A stretch of DNA of 64,000 nucleotides, from contig NZ_SOZD01000003.1 in assembly GCF_004519335.1 (NCBI RefSeq), positions 62,001 through 126,000 on the forward strand, in the 5' to 3' direction. Under the pieces are notes generated by a model. It did no database searches. It was given only the letters and a program-made list of their open reading frames with translations, and was not told the DNA's origin. Position 1 is the first letter of the stretch. Each line of letters starts with the position of its first letter. Shown here in pieces: positions 18,769 to 27,431 of the stretch. The translations under genes were made by a program, and so were the position numbers. Source of the stretch: Jiella endophytica (GTDB lineage Bacteria > Pseudomonadota > Alphaproteobacteria > Rhizobiales > Rhizobiaceae).

Positions 18769-19413
18769 TCAGTCCGCCGCGCCGATCTCGAGCGCTTCGG
18801 TGCGCGGCGCGACCAACAAGTCACCGACATCTCCCGGCCCGAAGTTACGGCAGTCGAGCCAGCGGCCGAAATCCTCCCTTGCGATCACCACCGGCAACCG
18901 CTCGGGCAGGCCGCGATCCTCGGGGCTCGTCGGCGCGGTCAGGATCGCCGCCGTGTCGATCTCGCTGCCGTCCGGCGCCATGTAGCCTTCCATCAGCCCG
19001 GCGATGGCGAAGATCGGCTCGCCGGCGATGGCGAGACGGCGGGTCGTCGCCGGCCCGTCACGATCTCTCCCGTCCATTCGGCGAAAGAAGGCGCTCGCCG
19101 GCACGAGGCAGCGGCGATGACGCATCGCGCCGCGGAAGGCGGCGTTCTCGGCGGCCGTCTCGGCCTTCGCGTTGAACATCGCCGGCAATTGCTCTTCGCC
19201 CCGGAACCAGCCCGGGATCAGCCCCCAGCGCACCAGTTGCGCAAAGCGGCCGGCGCGATAGGTGTCCACCCTCCCCTCGCTGCCGGCAAGGACGATGAGG
19301 ATCGGCTGCGTCGGCAGGATGCGCGGGCGCGGCGGAAAGTCGTCGATGCCGGCAAGGTCGAAATGGGCGGCGACGGCCCGGGGCGATGCCGTCAGGGAGA
19401 AGCGGCCTGCCAT
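18769..19413 (-). CDS. SRAP-domain (YedK/HMCES-like) protein lacking catalytic residues
   Basis: SRAP proteins cross-link to abasic sites in single-stranded DNA through Cys2 and shield them. This 214-residue homologue keeps the fold signatures: AGRFSLT at the N-terminus, RWGLIPGWF (62-70), NAKAET (81-86) and [10 protein letters not shown] (100-109). The key residues are changed. Cys2, exposed after Met removal, is Ala2. The Glu of GFYEW is Arg111 (AFFRRM). The His of HxRMP is Pro170 (PERLP). It should not form the normal thiazolidine DNA link. Whether it still binds DNA is unknown. It is divergent from the Nudix gene. Confidence 0.85.
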   Translation of the reverse strand: MAGRFSLTASPRAVAAHFDLAGIDDFPPRPRILPTQPILIVLAGSEGRVDTYRAGRFAQLVRWGLIPGWFRGEEQLPAMFNAKAETAAENAAFRGAMRHRRCLVPASAFFRRMDGRDRDGPATTRRLAIAGEPIFAIAGLMEGYMAPDGSEIDTAAILTAPTSPEDRGLPERLPVVIAREDFGRWLDCRNFGPGDVGDLLVAPRTEALEIGAAD

Positions 19414-19478
19414 CTCTCAGATCTCCCGCTCGTCTTGCCGACCGGCGGAGCCTGACAGGAGGGCAACGCCAGGCAGCC

Positions 19479-19913
19479 ATGGAGTACGCCAGGATGCGCG
19501 AAGCAAGGCCACGTCTCGGAGTCTCCGTCTGTCTTTCGAACAGCAAGGGTATCCTTCTCGTGCGCCGGGGCAAGGCGCCCTATCGCGGCCTCTGGAGCCT
19601 TCCCGGCGGCGGCGTTCGCTTCGGCGAGCGGCTGCTCGACGCAGCGCGGCGCGAACTCATCGAAGAGACCGGGCTTGCGGCCGGTGATCTCGCCTTCGCA
19701 ACCTTTCACGAGGCGATCTCCGACGAGGGCCATGCGGTCATCGCGGTCTTTGCCGGCCATCTCGGCGCGGGCGCGGCGCCAAAGGCGCAGGACGACGCCG
19801 AAGCGGTTGAGATCGTCCACCCCGACGAGGTCTTCGCCCGCGAATCGGCAAGCGGGACGACGCCCGGCCTTCATGGTGTCGTGATGCAGTGCCTCGCTCT
19901 GTTCGATCGCTGA
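19479..19913 (+). CDS. Nudix hydrolase (ADP-ribose pyrophosphatase-like)
   Basis: This is a 144-residue Nudix protein that hydrolyses a nucleoside diphosphate linked to another group. The Nudix box GX5EX7REUXEEXGU is intact: [17 protein letters not shown] followed by IEETGL (about 46-68 from this start). The surrounding [11 protein letters not shown] and short length resemble ADP-ribose or NADH pyrophosphatase-type Nudix enzymes, and the substrate is uncertain. ATG 19479 is used; ATG 19494 is an alternative. Divergent neighbour is the SRAP-like gene 65 bp away, so both may answer to nucleic acid damage, which is only a guess. Confidence 0.88.
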   Translation: MEYARMREARPRLGVSVCLSNSKGILLVRRGKAPYRGLWSLPGGGVRFGERLLDAARRELIEETGLAAGDLAFATFHEAISDEGHAVIAVFAGHLGAGAAPKAQDDAEAVEIVHPDEVFARESASGTTPGLHGVVMQCLALFDR

Positions 19914-20044
19914 TCCGACCGGCGGCTCGCCCGCCGCTGACGCAACGGACATTAACTGCATCCGGCAGCGGTTGTTGCGGCGAGGCCGCAGAACGGCAAA
20001 TAAAGCCCGTCGCCGGCCCTCGCGGCTTGCGGCAGGCTTAACGA

Positions 20045-20482
20045 ATGATGAATTCTGTCAACATGATCGTCAGACGACTCATACTCGCGGCCGTGTTGGC
20101 AACCGCCGGGCTCGCTCCGGCCGGCGGCGCCTTCGCGCAGGGTGAGGCACCGGAGGCCGCACAGCCCGAGCGCCAGGGCGATGCGGCCTACATGCAGCCG
20201 CTCGGCCGGTTGGCGATGATCCTCGGATCGATGCATTTCCTGCGCAAGCTCTGCGACGATCCGGAGGCGGAAGTCTGGCGCGACAAGATGCGCGAACTGA
20301 TCGACGCACAGGCGCCGACGGAGACCGAGAAGCAGCAGCTGATCGCGAATTTCAACAATGGTTACCGTACCTTCGCAGCGACCTATCGCAGCTGTACGAG
20401 CGCCGCGCGGATCGCCGTCAACCGCTACCAGAAAGAGGGAGCCGCTCTGGCACGGGAGATCGGCTCAAGGTACGGGAGTTAA
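20045..20482 (+). CDS. TIGR02301-family exported protein
   Basis: This is a 145-residue exported protein of a family found mainly in Hyphomicrobiales, function unknown. The N-terminus is a signal peptide (MIVRRLILAAVLATAGLAP, with a likely cut after AFA, about residue 31). The mature part has family blocks LGRLAMILGSMHFLRKLC and NNGYRTFAATYRSC, and two cysteines (about 70 and 117) that could pair in the periplasm. The stop codon TAA lies inside a CtrA-like box for the next gene. Confidence 0.82.
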   Translation: MMNSVNMIVRRLILAAVLATAGLAPAGGAFAQGEAPEAAQPERQGDAAYMQPLGRLAMILGSMHFLRKLCDDPEAEVWRDKMRELIDAQAPTETEKQQLIANFNNGYRTFAATYRSCTSAARIAVNRYQKEGAALAREIGSRYGS

Positions 20483-20493
20483 CGCTTGATTAA
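20479..20493. promoter_or_regulatory. CtrA box, TTAA-N7-TTAA
   Basis: TTAACGCTTGATTAA is an exact match to the full CtrA binding motif TTAA-N7-TTAA. It overlaps the stop of the TIGR02301 gene and lies 93 bp before the start of the gene at 20586, in the only AT-rich gap of this stretch. CtrA is the alphaproteobacterial cell-cycle regulator. Binding is inferred from sequence only. Confidence 0.6.
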
Positions 20494-20585
20494 CGATCGG
20501 TGGGGATTCGCGCAGTCGAGCGCCCGACACCATGATAGGTCTTAACGACTGGTGAAATCGGGGACGCAATTTTTAAGGGGGTCAT

Positions 20586-20846
20586 ATGATCGATCTACAG
20601 AGCGCTGAACTGGACGAGATGATCCAGGCCGAAAAGAAGCAGGTGGCCCTCGAATATCACAACGAGGCTTGGGCTGACGGCATCTCCGACGGCATCGAGA
20701 CGGAAATCCTCGCCGAGACGGCGATCACCACCGCGCTGACCGAACTCGTGCGGCTGCATGGCGAGGACGACGTCCTGTCGCTGATGGAAGGGCTGAGGAA
20801 GCGCCTCGAATACGGCGAGTTCCGCGCCGACCGGACGATCCAGTAG
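20586..20846 (+). CDS. Small acidic conserved protein (86 aa), function unknown
   Basis: No named domain is recognised. The 86-residue protein is acidic and mostly helical, starting MIDLQSAELDEMIQAEKKQV, with no signal peptide or membrane helix and no cysteine. AAGGGGG just before the ATG is a strong ribosome site. Two acidic central segments (ADGISDGIETEIL and HGEDDVLSLMEGLRKRLEYG) suggest a compact helical cytoplasmic protein. A CtrA-like box sits 93 bp upstream, so cell-cycle control is possible. It is followed by another conserved unknown gene. Confidence 0.72.
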   Translation: MIDLQSAELDEMIQAEKKQVALEYHNEAWADGISDGIETEILAETAITTALTELVRLHGEDDVLSLMEGLRKRLEYGEFRADRTIQ

Positions 20847-21023
20847 TCCCGCACGAGAGACCCCGCACCGGCGATTGCGGCCGGTCGATCGACGCCAGTC
20901 CATCCGAGCCAGTCGCGAAGGGCCATTAAACACGGTCGCGTCGTCCCCCATATGGAACATGCAGGGCGAAGGGGCGCGTCCTGCAGAACCGATCCGTTTG
21001 CAGCAGCAAAGGCAGCCGCACCG

Positions 21024-22016
21024 ATGCGCCGTTCAACGAGCCTCCTTCCCCGATTCGCCACGGCCGGCCTGTCGCTGTTCGTCGCCGGCGAGGCCATGGC
21101 ATTCTCGCAGTTCGAAGGCGAGAACGGCAGCTTCAGCGGCAGCAAGGACGGCATCATCGCGGTTCCCCTGCCGCCTTTGCCCGGCTCGGACTCCGAGCGG
21201 GCCGGCCCCAATCCGCCGGCGGGCTTCCTCGACAAGAAAAATTCGGCCGACCCGAAGGAGCGCCACCGCAACGACGCGGTGCCGGCGGACAACTCCGGCG
21301 ACGACGACCAGGAAATGGAAGGCACCGACCAGGGCGAGGTGCCGATCGCCCCGGAAGACGAGAGCGCCCCGGCGGTCACCAGGCCGGGCGACGGCCTGCC
21401 CGCCCGGCTGCCGCGCGGCGATGACAAGACCTCCACCCCGGCGCAGTACCAGGCCGAGCCGGGCAAGCAGCCGACGGAAGAGACTGGCCCGCGGGTCGGT
21501 CGGCCTTTCGGCAATGGCGATCAGCAGACGGATCCTGCCGTCCCCCTCGCCGCCGAGATCGGCTATGGCACCGAAAAGCTGCCGGCGCCCGTCCGCGAGC
21601 TGCGCGAAAAGCTGATGGAGGCAGCGAAGACCGGCGACATCGAGAAGCTCCGGCCGATGATCGCCACCGGCGAGGACGGCACGGTGGTGAGCTTCGGCGA
21701 GACCCCCAAGGACCCGATCGATTTCCTCAAGACCGCCTCCGGCGACGGCGAGGGCATCGAAATCCTGGCGATCCTCGTCGACATCCTGCAGTCGGGCTAT
21801 GCAAGGGTCGAGCCGAACAGCGACGACGAGATCTATGTCTGGCCCTATTTCACCCAGGTCGACCCGTCGCGGCTGACCAAGCCGCAGCTCGTCGAGCTGT
21901 TCGAGATCGTCACCGCCGGCGACTACCAGTCGATGATCGATTTCGGCGCATATAATTTCTACCGCGTCGGCATCACTCCCGACGGCAAGCTGCAGTTCTT
22001 CGTCGCCGGCGACTGA
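21024..22016 (+). CDS. Conserved exported protein with acidic Pro-rich linker
   Basis: Function is unknown. From ATG 21024 the protein has 330 residues. It begins with a signal peptide (MRRSTSLLPRFATAGLSLFV, cut near EAMA/FSQ). A low-complexity acidic and proline-rich region (about 40-180) follows. The C-terminal domain (about 185-330) is well packed, with VRELREKLMEAAKTGDIEKL, and ends PDGKLQFFVAGD. The pattern suggests a periplasmic or surface protein whose folded domain is held off by a flexible stalk. An in-frame ATG at 20952 would bury the signal peptide and is rejected. Confidence 0.75.
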   Translation: MRRSTSLLPRFATAGLSLFVAGEAMAFSQFEGENGSFSGSKDGIIAVPLPPLPGSDSERAGPNPPAGFLDKKNSADPKERHRNDAVPADNSGDDDQEMEGTDQGEVPIAPEDESAPAVTRPGDGLPARLPRGDDKTSTPAQYQAEPGKQPTEETGPRVGRPFGNGDQQTDPAVPLAAEIGYGTEKLPAPVRELREKLMEAAKTGDIEKLRPMIATGEDGTVVSFGETPKDPIDFLKTASGDGEGIEILAILVDILQSGYARVEPNSDDEIYVWPYFTQVDPSRLTKPQLVELFEIVTAGDYQSMIDFGAYNFYRVGITPDGKLQFFVAGD

Positions 22017-22057
22017 CGCTGGCCCGCAGGCGTTGGCGTCCGTCGACGGAATGAGCG

Positions 22058-23446
22058 TCAGCGGAAGCGCAGCGATGCCCTGCCGTGCGCTTCCCGCAGC
22101 GCCGCGACGTCGACGCCCGACGGCATGCCGTCCTCCACCCGCCACCTGCCGGCGACCATCACCCGGTCTGCGCCCTGCGCGCCGCAAAGGACGAGCGCGG
22201 CGATCTTGTCGTGCGCACCGGAGAAGCGCAATTCGTCGAGAGTGAAGAGCGCAAGGTCCGCCTGCGCCCCGACGGCGATGCGGCCGAGCTCCGGCCGGCC
22301 GAGACAGGCGGCCGAGCCCGTCGTTGCCAACTGGATCGCGTCGCGGGCGGTGAAGGCCGCAGCCGATCGCGTCCGCAGCCGCTGGACCATCAGCGCATTG
22401 CGCAGCTCGGCGATCATGTTCGAGCCGTCGTTGGAGGCCGAGCCGTCGACCCCGAGGCCCACCGGCGCGCCGGCCGCCTGGAGATCGCTCACCTGGCAAA
22501 AGCCGGAGGCGAGCACCGCGTTCGAGGCCGGGCAGTGGCAGACGCCGACCTTGTGGTGGCCGAGCTTGGCGCATTCCTCGGTGGTGAAATGGATGCCATG
22601 GGCGAGCCAAGTCCTCGGGCCGAGCCAGCCGACATCCTCCAGGTAGTCGAGCGGACGACAGCCGAAGGTCTCCTCGCAGAAGCGGTTCTCGTCCTCGGTC
22701 TCGCCGAGATGGGTATGCAGCCGGCAGTCGTGCCGTTCCGCCAGTGACGCCGTCTCGCGCATCAGCGCCTTCGTCGAGGAGAAGGGCGAGCATGGCGCGA
22801 GGGCGATCTGCACCATCGCGTCTTCCGACCGGTCGTGATGCCGATGCAGCAGCCGCTCCGAATCGGCCAGGATCGTGTCGGCATCCTGGACGACATGGTC
22901 GGGAGGCAGGCCGCCATCCTTCTCGGACAGATCCATCGAGCCGCGGGTCAGCGTCACCCGGATGCCGAGAGCCCTCGCCTCCTCCACCTCGATGTCGATG
23001 GCGTCGTCCAGCCCTTCGGGAAAGAGATAGTGATGATCGGCCGCCGTGGTGCAGCCGGACATCAGGAGTTCCGTCAAGGCGAGCCGCGCGGCGAGCCGCA
23101 GGCTCTCTGGATCGAGCCGCCCCCAGATCGGGTAGAGGCTCGTCAGCCAGGGGAAGAGCTCCTTGTCGATCGCGGCGGGATGCGCGCGGGTCAGCGTCTG
23201 GTAGAAGTGGTGATGCGTGTTGATCAGCCCCGGCAGCACCACGTGGCGGCTGGCGTCGAAGGTCGCGTCGACGGGCTGTGCGGGCGTCGCACCGGCAGGC
23301 ACCAGTTCGGCGATGCGGCCGCCCTCGACGACGATGCCGCCCTCGGCGCCCTCGGCAAGGATCGCCAGCGGCTGCTTCAGCCAGAGCCGCCGGGCGCCGC
23401 CTGTCGCCGCACCGTCCCCTGCCTGCCCGTTCGATTGCGACGCCAT
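22058..23446 (-). CDS. 8-oxoguanine deaminase (amidohydrolase)
   Basis: This 462-residue amidohydrolase deaminates 8-oxoguanine to urate, salvaging an oxidised purine. Metal ligands and active-site blocks are present: NTHHHFYQTLTR (about 78-89), HTHLGETEDE, AHGIHF and GLGVDGSASNDGS. The close relatives are hydroxydechloroatrazine ethylaminohydrolases, but the HHFYQT and GSASNDGS forms fit the 8-oxoguanine group. GAGGTGA six bases before ATG 23446 decides the start over GTG 23455. It is 10 bp downstream of the creatininase-family gene, forming an operon under the divergent MarR regulator. Confidence 0.85.
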   Translation of the reverse strand: MASQSNGQAGDGAATGGARRLWLKQPLAILAEGAEGGIVVEGGRIAELVPAGATPAQPVDATFDASRHVVLPGLINTHHHFYQTLTRAHPAAIDKELFPWLTSLYPIWGRLDPESLRLAARLALTELLMSGCTTAADHHYLFPEGLDDAIDIEVEEARALGIRVTLTRGSMDLSEKDGGLPPDHVVQDADTILADSERLLHRHHDRSEDAMVQIALAPCSPFSSTKALMRETASLAERHDCRLHTHLGETEDENRFCEETFGCRPLDYLEDVGWLGPRTWLAHGIHFTTEECAKLGHHKVGVCHCPASNAVLASGFCQVSDLQAAGAPVGLGVDGSASNDGSNMIAELRNALMVQRLRTRSAAAFTARDAIQLATTGSAACLGRPELGRIAVGAQADLALFTLDELRFSGAHDKIAALVLCGAQGADRVMVAGRWRVEDGMPSGVDVAALREAHGRASLRFR

Positions 23447-23456
23447 CGCCGTCACC

Positions 23457-24248
23457 TCATGTCAGATCATCGAGATCGAATGCCAGAACATCGCCGAGGA
23501 ACGCAATGAAGGCGTCGGACTGATGGTCGGCGATCGCCCGGCCGATCTCGGGGGTGGCAAGGCTCGCGTCGCCGACGACGCCGGCCTCATTCAGGTCGCC
23601 GGCCATCCAGCCGAAGCCGAGCCGTCCGTGAGCACGTAGATGGGTGTGGCGTGCGGCAAGCTTCGCTTGCAGCGTCGCAAAGCGGCCGATCTTCTGGCTC
23701 CTGACGAGATCCGGCCGGAAATGCAGCATCAGCGCCGTTTCCACCGCGCCGCCATGGATGCCCTGCGCGATCTCCTCGGCGGGCAGCAGGCCTTCCGGAT
23801 ATCCGAAGCGCAGCCAGGAACAGGTCGCAACCAGCATCTGACGCTCGCGGCGGAGCTCCAGCGCCGCGGTGTCCATCACCGGCGTGTTGCCGCCATGGGC
23901 ATTGACGATGACGAGGCGGCGGAAACCGGCGTCGGCAAGACCCTCGCCGATCTCGATGATCGCCGAGGTCACGGTGCGCCAGTCGAGGCTGAGCGTTCCG
24001 GGAAACTGCGTGTGTTCGGCCGACTTGCCAAGCCGGAAGGTCGGAAGGAACGTCGCCCTCGTCTCCTCGCCGAGCCGGGGGAGAACGGCCTCGACCATTG
24101 CGTCGGCGAGGATCGCGTCGGTGCCAAGCGGCAGATGCGGCCCATGCTGTTCGATCGCCGCGATCGGCAGCACCACGACCGCACCGGCAAGCTCCTCGCG
24201 ACAGGCCGCGAGCTCTTCGCTGGTCATCTCCTCGAAGCGTCGCTTCAT
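23457..24248 (-). CDS. Creatininase-family amidohydrolase
   Basis: This is a 263-residue creatininase superfamily enzyme. The metal ligands are recognisable in AAIEQHGPHLPLGTDAILAD (Glu, His, Asp), VNAHGGN and GIHGGAVETA (His and Glu). Family members open cyclic amides such as creatinine or cut related C-N bonds in purine or pterin degradation and peptide cofactors. The partnership with 8-oxoguanine deaminase suggests a role in purine breakdown, perhaps on a urate-derived ring, which is inference. ATG 24248 is chosen. The operon reads away from a MarR regulator. Confidence 0.83.
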   Translation of the reverse strand: MKRRFEEMTSEELAACREELAGAVVVLPIAAIEQHGPHLPLGTDAILADAMVEAVLPRLGEETRATFLPTFRLGKSAEHTQFPGTLSLDWRTVTSAIIEIGEGLADAGFRRLVIVNAHGGNTPVMDTAALELRRERQMLVATCSWLRFGYPEGLLPAEEIAQGIHGGAVETALMLHFRPDLVRSQKIGRFATLQAKLAARHTHLRAHGRLGFGWMAGDLNEAGVVGDASLATPEIGRAIADHQSDAFIAFLGDVLAFDLDDLT

Positions 24249-24441
24249 CGTCCCGCCATGTCCGATTGATCGATTCCTGCGCAAACGCCTAAGCTGCAGG
24301 TTGCCATCCTGCCGCCTTTGCCATAACGCGGTGAAGCGCTCGCTGATATTGTAAGCCGAACTTTCTGAAAACACTCATTGAACATTTTATATGATCGCCG
24401 CACGACGATTCTGCCGGCGATCTTTGCAACCGAGAGACAAG

Positions 24442-24906
24442 ATGGCGAGGAAAAAGAAGAAAGGATCGGTCACAGGCCAGTTAGTCCTTGCGGCAAGGAG
24501 CGCGAGGACAGCGTTATTGCATAATCTTGGTACGACGGAAATCTATCCCGGCCAGGACAACGTCCTCATAACTATAGGGAAGAGCGACGGGATTACGCTG
24601 CGCGATCTCGCCGAAAAGCTCGCCGTGCGGCCGCCAACGGTCACGAAGACGATCGCCCGTCTGGTCGCGCAGGGGCTCGTCGAAAAGCGCCTCTCCGACA
24701 CCGACGCCCGCCAGAGCCGGGCCTTTCTGACAGCGGAGGGCGCTGCCCTGGTCGAGCGGGTCCAGCAGGCGCAGAAATCCCTCGAGCGCCGCGCCCTGTC
24801 GGGTTTCACGGAGCGTGAGCGCAAGGCGTTCCGCCGCTATCTCATCCGCGTCCAGAAAAACCTCGCCGAGACCGACGAGGAGACGGGCGGCGACGGCGAG
24901 CTCTGA
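24442..24906 (+). CDS. MarR-family transcriptional regulator
   Basis: This is a 154-residue MarR-type winged-helix regulator. The recognition region ITLRDLAEKLAVRPPTVTKT (about 53-72) is followed by the wing DTDARQSRAFLT. The C-terminal dimer helix is charged. The start at 24442 follows GAGAGACAAG and begins MARKKKKGS, a basic arm that may add DNA contact. It is divergent from the creatininase/8-oxoguanine deaminase operon with an AT-rich 193-bp gap between, the usual position for a local regulator, so it probably controls that operon and itself. Confidence 0.87.
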   Translation: MARKKKKGSVTGQLVLAARSARTALLHNLGTTEIYPGQDNVLITIGKSDGITLRDLAEKLAVRPPTVTKTIARLVAQGLVEKRLSDTDARQSRAFLTAEGAALVERVQQAQKSLERRALSGFTERERKAFRRYLIRVQKNLAETDEETGGDGEL

Positions 24907-24931
24907 GCCCCGCCGTCCCCGGAAGGCTTCG

Positions 24932-26380
24932 TCAGCCGATCTGCGACTTCACGAAATCCTTGACGATCGAAACGATGCCGCGGCCGAGCAGGCTGTCGAG
25001 CGCGTCGCAGAACTGGTCGACATGCTCCTCGCCGCAGATCAGCGGCGGCTCGAGGCGGATGACATTGCGATTGTACTCGGTGAAGGCGACGAGAACGTCG
25101 TAGTCGCGCAAGAGCAGCGCCCCGATGAAGCCGGAGAGCGAGCCCTTCAGCTTGTCGTCGAGGATCGCCACCATCGGACGGAGGGCGAGCGGCAGGGTCC
25201 GCGAGAAGTCCTGGAACTCCAGCCCGACGAACAGGCCCTGGCCGCGCACGTCCTTGATGATCTGCGGATATTTCGCCTGGATCGTCTTCAGCCGCGAGAG
25301 CAGATAGGCGCCGGTGTCGGCGGAATTGCCGATCAGGTCCTCGTCATAGAGGACGTTGAGCCCCTCGATCGCCGTGACGCAGGCTTCGCCGATGCCGCCG
25401 AAGGTCGCCTGGGCGTGGATCATCGCCGTCTTCGGAGTGCCGTAGGCCTTCATGTAGACGCTGCGCTTGGCGATCATCGCGCCGACCGCCGCCTTGCCGC
25501 CGCCGAGTGACTTGGCGAGGGCGGTGACGTCGGGGACGACGCCGTGATGTTCGAAGGCGTAGAACTTGCCGGTGCGCCCGTAGCCGCACTGCACCTCGTC
25601 GGCGACCCAGAGGACGTCGTGCCGGTCGCAGAGGGCGCGCACGCCCTGCCAGTATTCGGTCGGCGCGCCGATGATGCCGCCACCGCCCTGCACGGTCTCG
25701 AGCACGACGACGCCGATGTCCTTGTCGTTCTCGATCGCCCGCTTCAGGGCCTCGAGATCGCCGAACGGCACCTTCACCCGGTTGTCGACCAGCTTGAACT
25801 CGCCCTGATAGAGGTTCGAGTCGGTGATCGACAGAACGCCCTTCGACTTGCCGTGGAAGGAATTCTCGGCATGGACGATCTTGCAGTTCTTGCGACCGGA
25901 CGCCCGCTCGGCGACCTTGATCGCCGCTTCCATGGCCTCCGACCCCGTGGAGCCGAGGAAGACCATGTCGAGTTCGCCCGGCGAGCATTCGGCAAGGTTC
26001 TTGGCGAGCGCCGCGGCATATTGCGACAGGAAGGCGATGGCGATCTCGTGGCGCTTCTCTTCCTGGAAGCGCTCGCGCGCCGCCAGCACCCGCGGATGGT
26101 TGTGGCCATGGGCGAGCGAGCCGAAGCCGCCGAAGAAGTCGAGGATCTTCCGGCCGTTCTGGTCGGTGTAGTACATCCCCTCGGCCCGCTCGATCTTCAC
26201 CTTGTGGAAGCCGAGCAGCTTCATGAAGTGGAACTGGCCGGGATTGATGTGGTCCTTGAAGAGGTCCGCCATCGTCTCGACGGGCATCGCCTTGGCGTCC
26301 TCGACGGAGAGCAGCCGGGGCTTGGCCGGGCCGCGCCGCGAGGCGACGTCGAGGGTGGTGGTCACGGGACGGTCGAGCAT
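24932..26380 (-). CDS. Class III PLP aminotransferase of the polyprenyl-pentose-like operon
   Basis: This 482-residue fold-type I aminotransferase belongs to the acetylornithine/4-aminobutyrate group. The blocks are FFGGFGSLAHGHNHPRV, STGSEAMEAAIKVA, VADEVQCGYGRTGKF (Asp for the pyridine N) and TALAKSLGGGKAAVGA (PLP Lys). It is the last gene of a five-gene operon and its GAGGGGA ribosome site overlaps the stop of the SDR gene. Known reactions of the group are amino transfer to aldehydes or ketones. Here the context suggests amination of a keto sugar or of a lipid aldehyde. HpnO-type hopanoid aminotransferase is an alternative. Confidence 0.8.
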   Translation of the reverse strand: MLDRPVTTTLDVASRRGPAKPRLLSVEDAKAMPVETMADLFKDHINPGQFHFMKLLGFHKVKIERAEGMYYTDQNGRKILDFFGGFGSLAHGHNHPRVLAARERFQEEKRHEIAIAFLSQYAAALAKNLAECSPGELDMVFLGSTGSEAMEAAIKVAERASGRKNCKIVHAENSFHGKSKGVLSITDSNLYQGEFKLVDNRVKVPFGDLEALKRAIENDKDIGVVVLETVQGGGGIIGAPTEYWQGVRALCDRHDVLWVADEVQCGYGRTGKFYAFEHHGVVPDVTALAKSLGGGKAAVGAMIAKRSVYMKAYGTPKTAMIHAQATFGGIGEACVTAIEGLNVLYDEDLIGNSADTGAYLLSRLKTIQAKYPQIIKDVRGQGLFVGLEFQDFSRTLPLALRPMVAILDDKLKGSLSGFIGALLLRDYDVLVAFTEYNRNVIRLEPPLICGEEHVDQFCDALDSLLGRGIVSIVKDFVKSQIG

Positions 26381-26391
26381 GATGTATCCCC

Positions 26392-27405
26392 TCACTCCGC
26401 CGGCTGCGCGTGCTGCGAGACCGTGCCGGCCTTGCCTGCGAGCTTGTTGCGATATTCGCTGTAGGCGGCGATCAGCATGTCCTCGTCGCGATACTGCGGC
26501 ACCCAGCCGAGCTGGCGCTCGCCCTTTTTGACATCGAGGACGCATTCCTCGTCGGCGATGAGATACTGCTCGGGATCCATCAGCGGCATGTTGAGCATGT
26601 CGAGGAAATCGAGCGTGCGCTTGACCGCCCAGCCGGGCGTCGGGACGAGGATCGACTTCGAGCCGGCGTGGCGGATGAGGTCGCCGAGCAGCTTCCTGAC
26701 CGGCGGCGGGTTGATCGAGCCGAGATTGTAGGCCTCGTTCGGAACGCCGGCCTTCCAGGCAAGACGCGCGGCCTCGGCGCAGTCGAACACCGAGATGAAC
26801 TGGTAGGGGTTCTTGCCCGAACCGATCATCGGCACCGGCAGGTTGTGGTCGATCAGCTTGAACAGCTTCTCCAGGATGCCGAGCCGGCCCGGGCCGATGA
26901 TCAGGCGCGGGCGGAACAGCGAGATGTTCATGCCCTTCTCGCGCCACTTCGCCGCGAGGATCTCGGTGTCGAGCTTCGACTGGCCGTATTCGCCGAGCGG
27001 CGCGACCGGATGCTCCTCGGTCATCGGATAGGTGACCGTGTGGCCGTAGATCATGTCGGTGGTGAAGTGCACCAGCTTCGGCGAGCCGGCGTCGGCCATC
27101 GCGTGGATGATGTTCTCGGTGCCGAAATAGTTCACCGGGTAGAAGAAGTCGTGACGCTTCGCCTTGACCTGGATCGGCGAGAGCATCTTGGCCGACAGAT
27201 TGTAGACCATGTCCTCGGGCGCCAGCGGCACGCGGGCGACGGCGGCCTTGTCGGTGACGTCGCAATGGAGGAAACGCGCGGCGCCGTAATGCGGCAGGTC
27301 GCTCTTGACGATGTCGGCGACGATCACCTCCTCGCCGTCGGCAGTCAGTTTCTTGGCGAGATGGCGGCCAACGAAGCCGTCACCGCCGAAAATCACGTGT
27401 TTCAT
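26392..27405 (-). CDS. NAD(P)-dependent extended SDR (sugar epimerase/dehydratase family)
   Basis: This 337-residue extended short-chain dehydrogenase has the Rossmann motif HVIFGGDGFVGRHL (GGDGFVG about 7-13), a TTDMIYG active-site strand and the catalytic pair Tyr-Lys in YGQSK. The family epimerises, reduces or dehydrates nucleotide or lipid-linked sugars. It starts at ATG 27405 after GAGGGC. In the operon it follows a DprE1-like oxidase, so reduction of the 2-keto intermediate would be the matching step. M. tuberculosis DprE2 does that with a different, classical SDR, so this is inference. Confidence 0.82.
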   Translation of the reverse strand: MKHVIFGGDGFVGRHLAKKLTADGEEVIVADIVKSDLPHYGAARFLHCDVTDKAAVARVPLAPEDMVYNLSAKMLSPIQVKAKRHDFFYPVNYFGTENIIHAMADAGSPKLVHFTTDMIYGHTVTYPMTEEHPVAPLGEYGQSKLDTEILAAKWREKGMNISLFRPRLIIGPGRLGILEKLFKLIDHNLPVPMIGSGKNPYQFISVFDCAEAARLAWKAGVPNEAYNLGSINPPPVRKLLGDLIRHAGSKSILVPTPGWAVKRTLDFLDMLNMPLMDPEQYLIADEECVLDVKKGERQLGWVPQYRDEDMLIAAYSEYRNKLAGKAGTVSQHAQPAE

Positions 27406-27431
27406 GGCGAAGCCCTCGGACTGGGAAGTTG

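Noticed and set aside
24350-24410. Possible MarR operator TCAT...ATGA in the creatininase/MarR gap
   Set aside because: The dyad is imperfect and AT-rich sequence gives such matches by chance. It is left unannotated.
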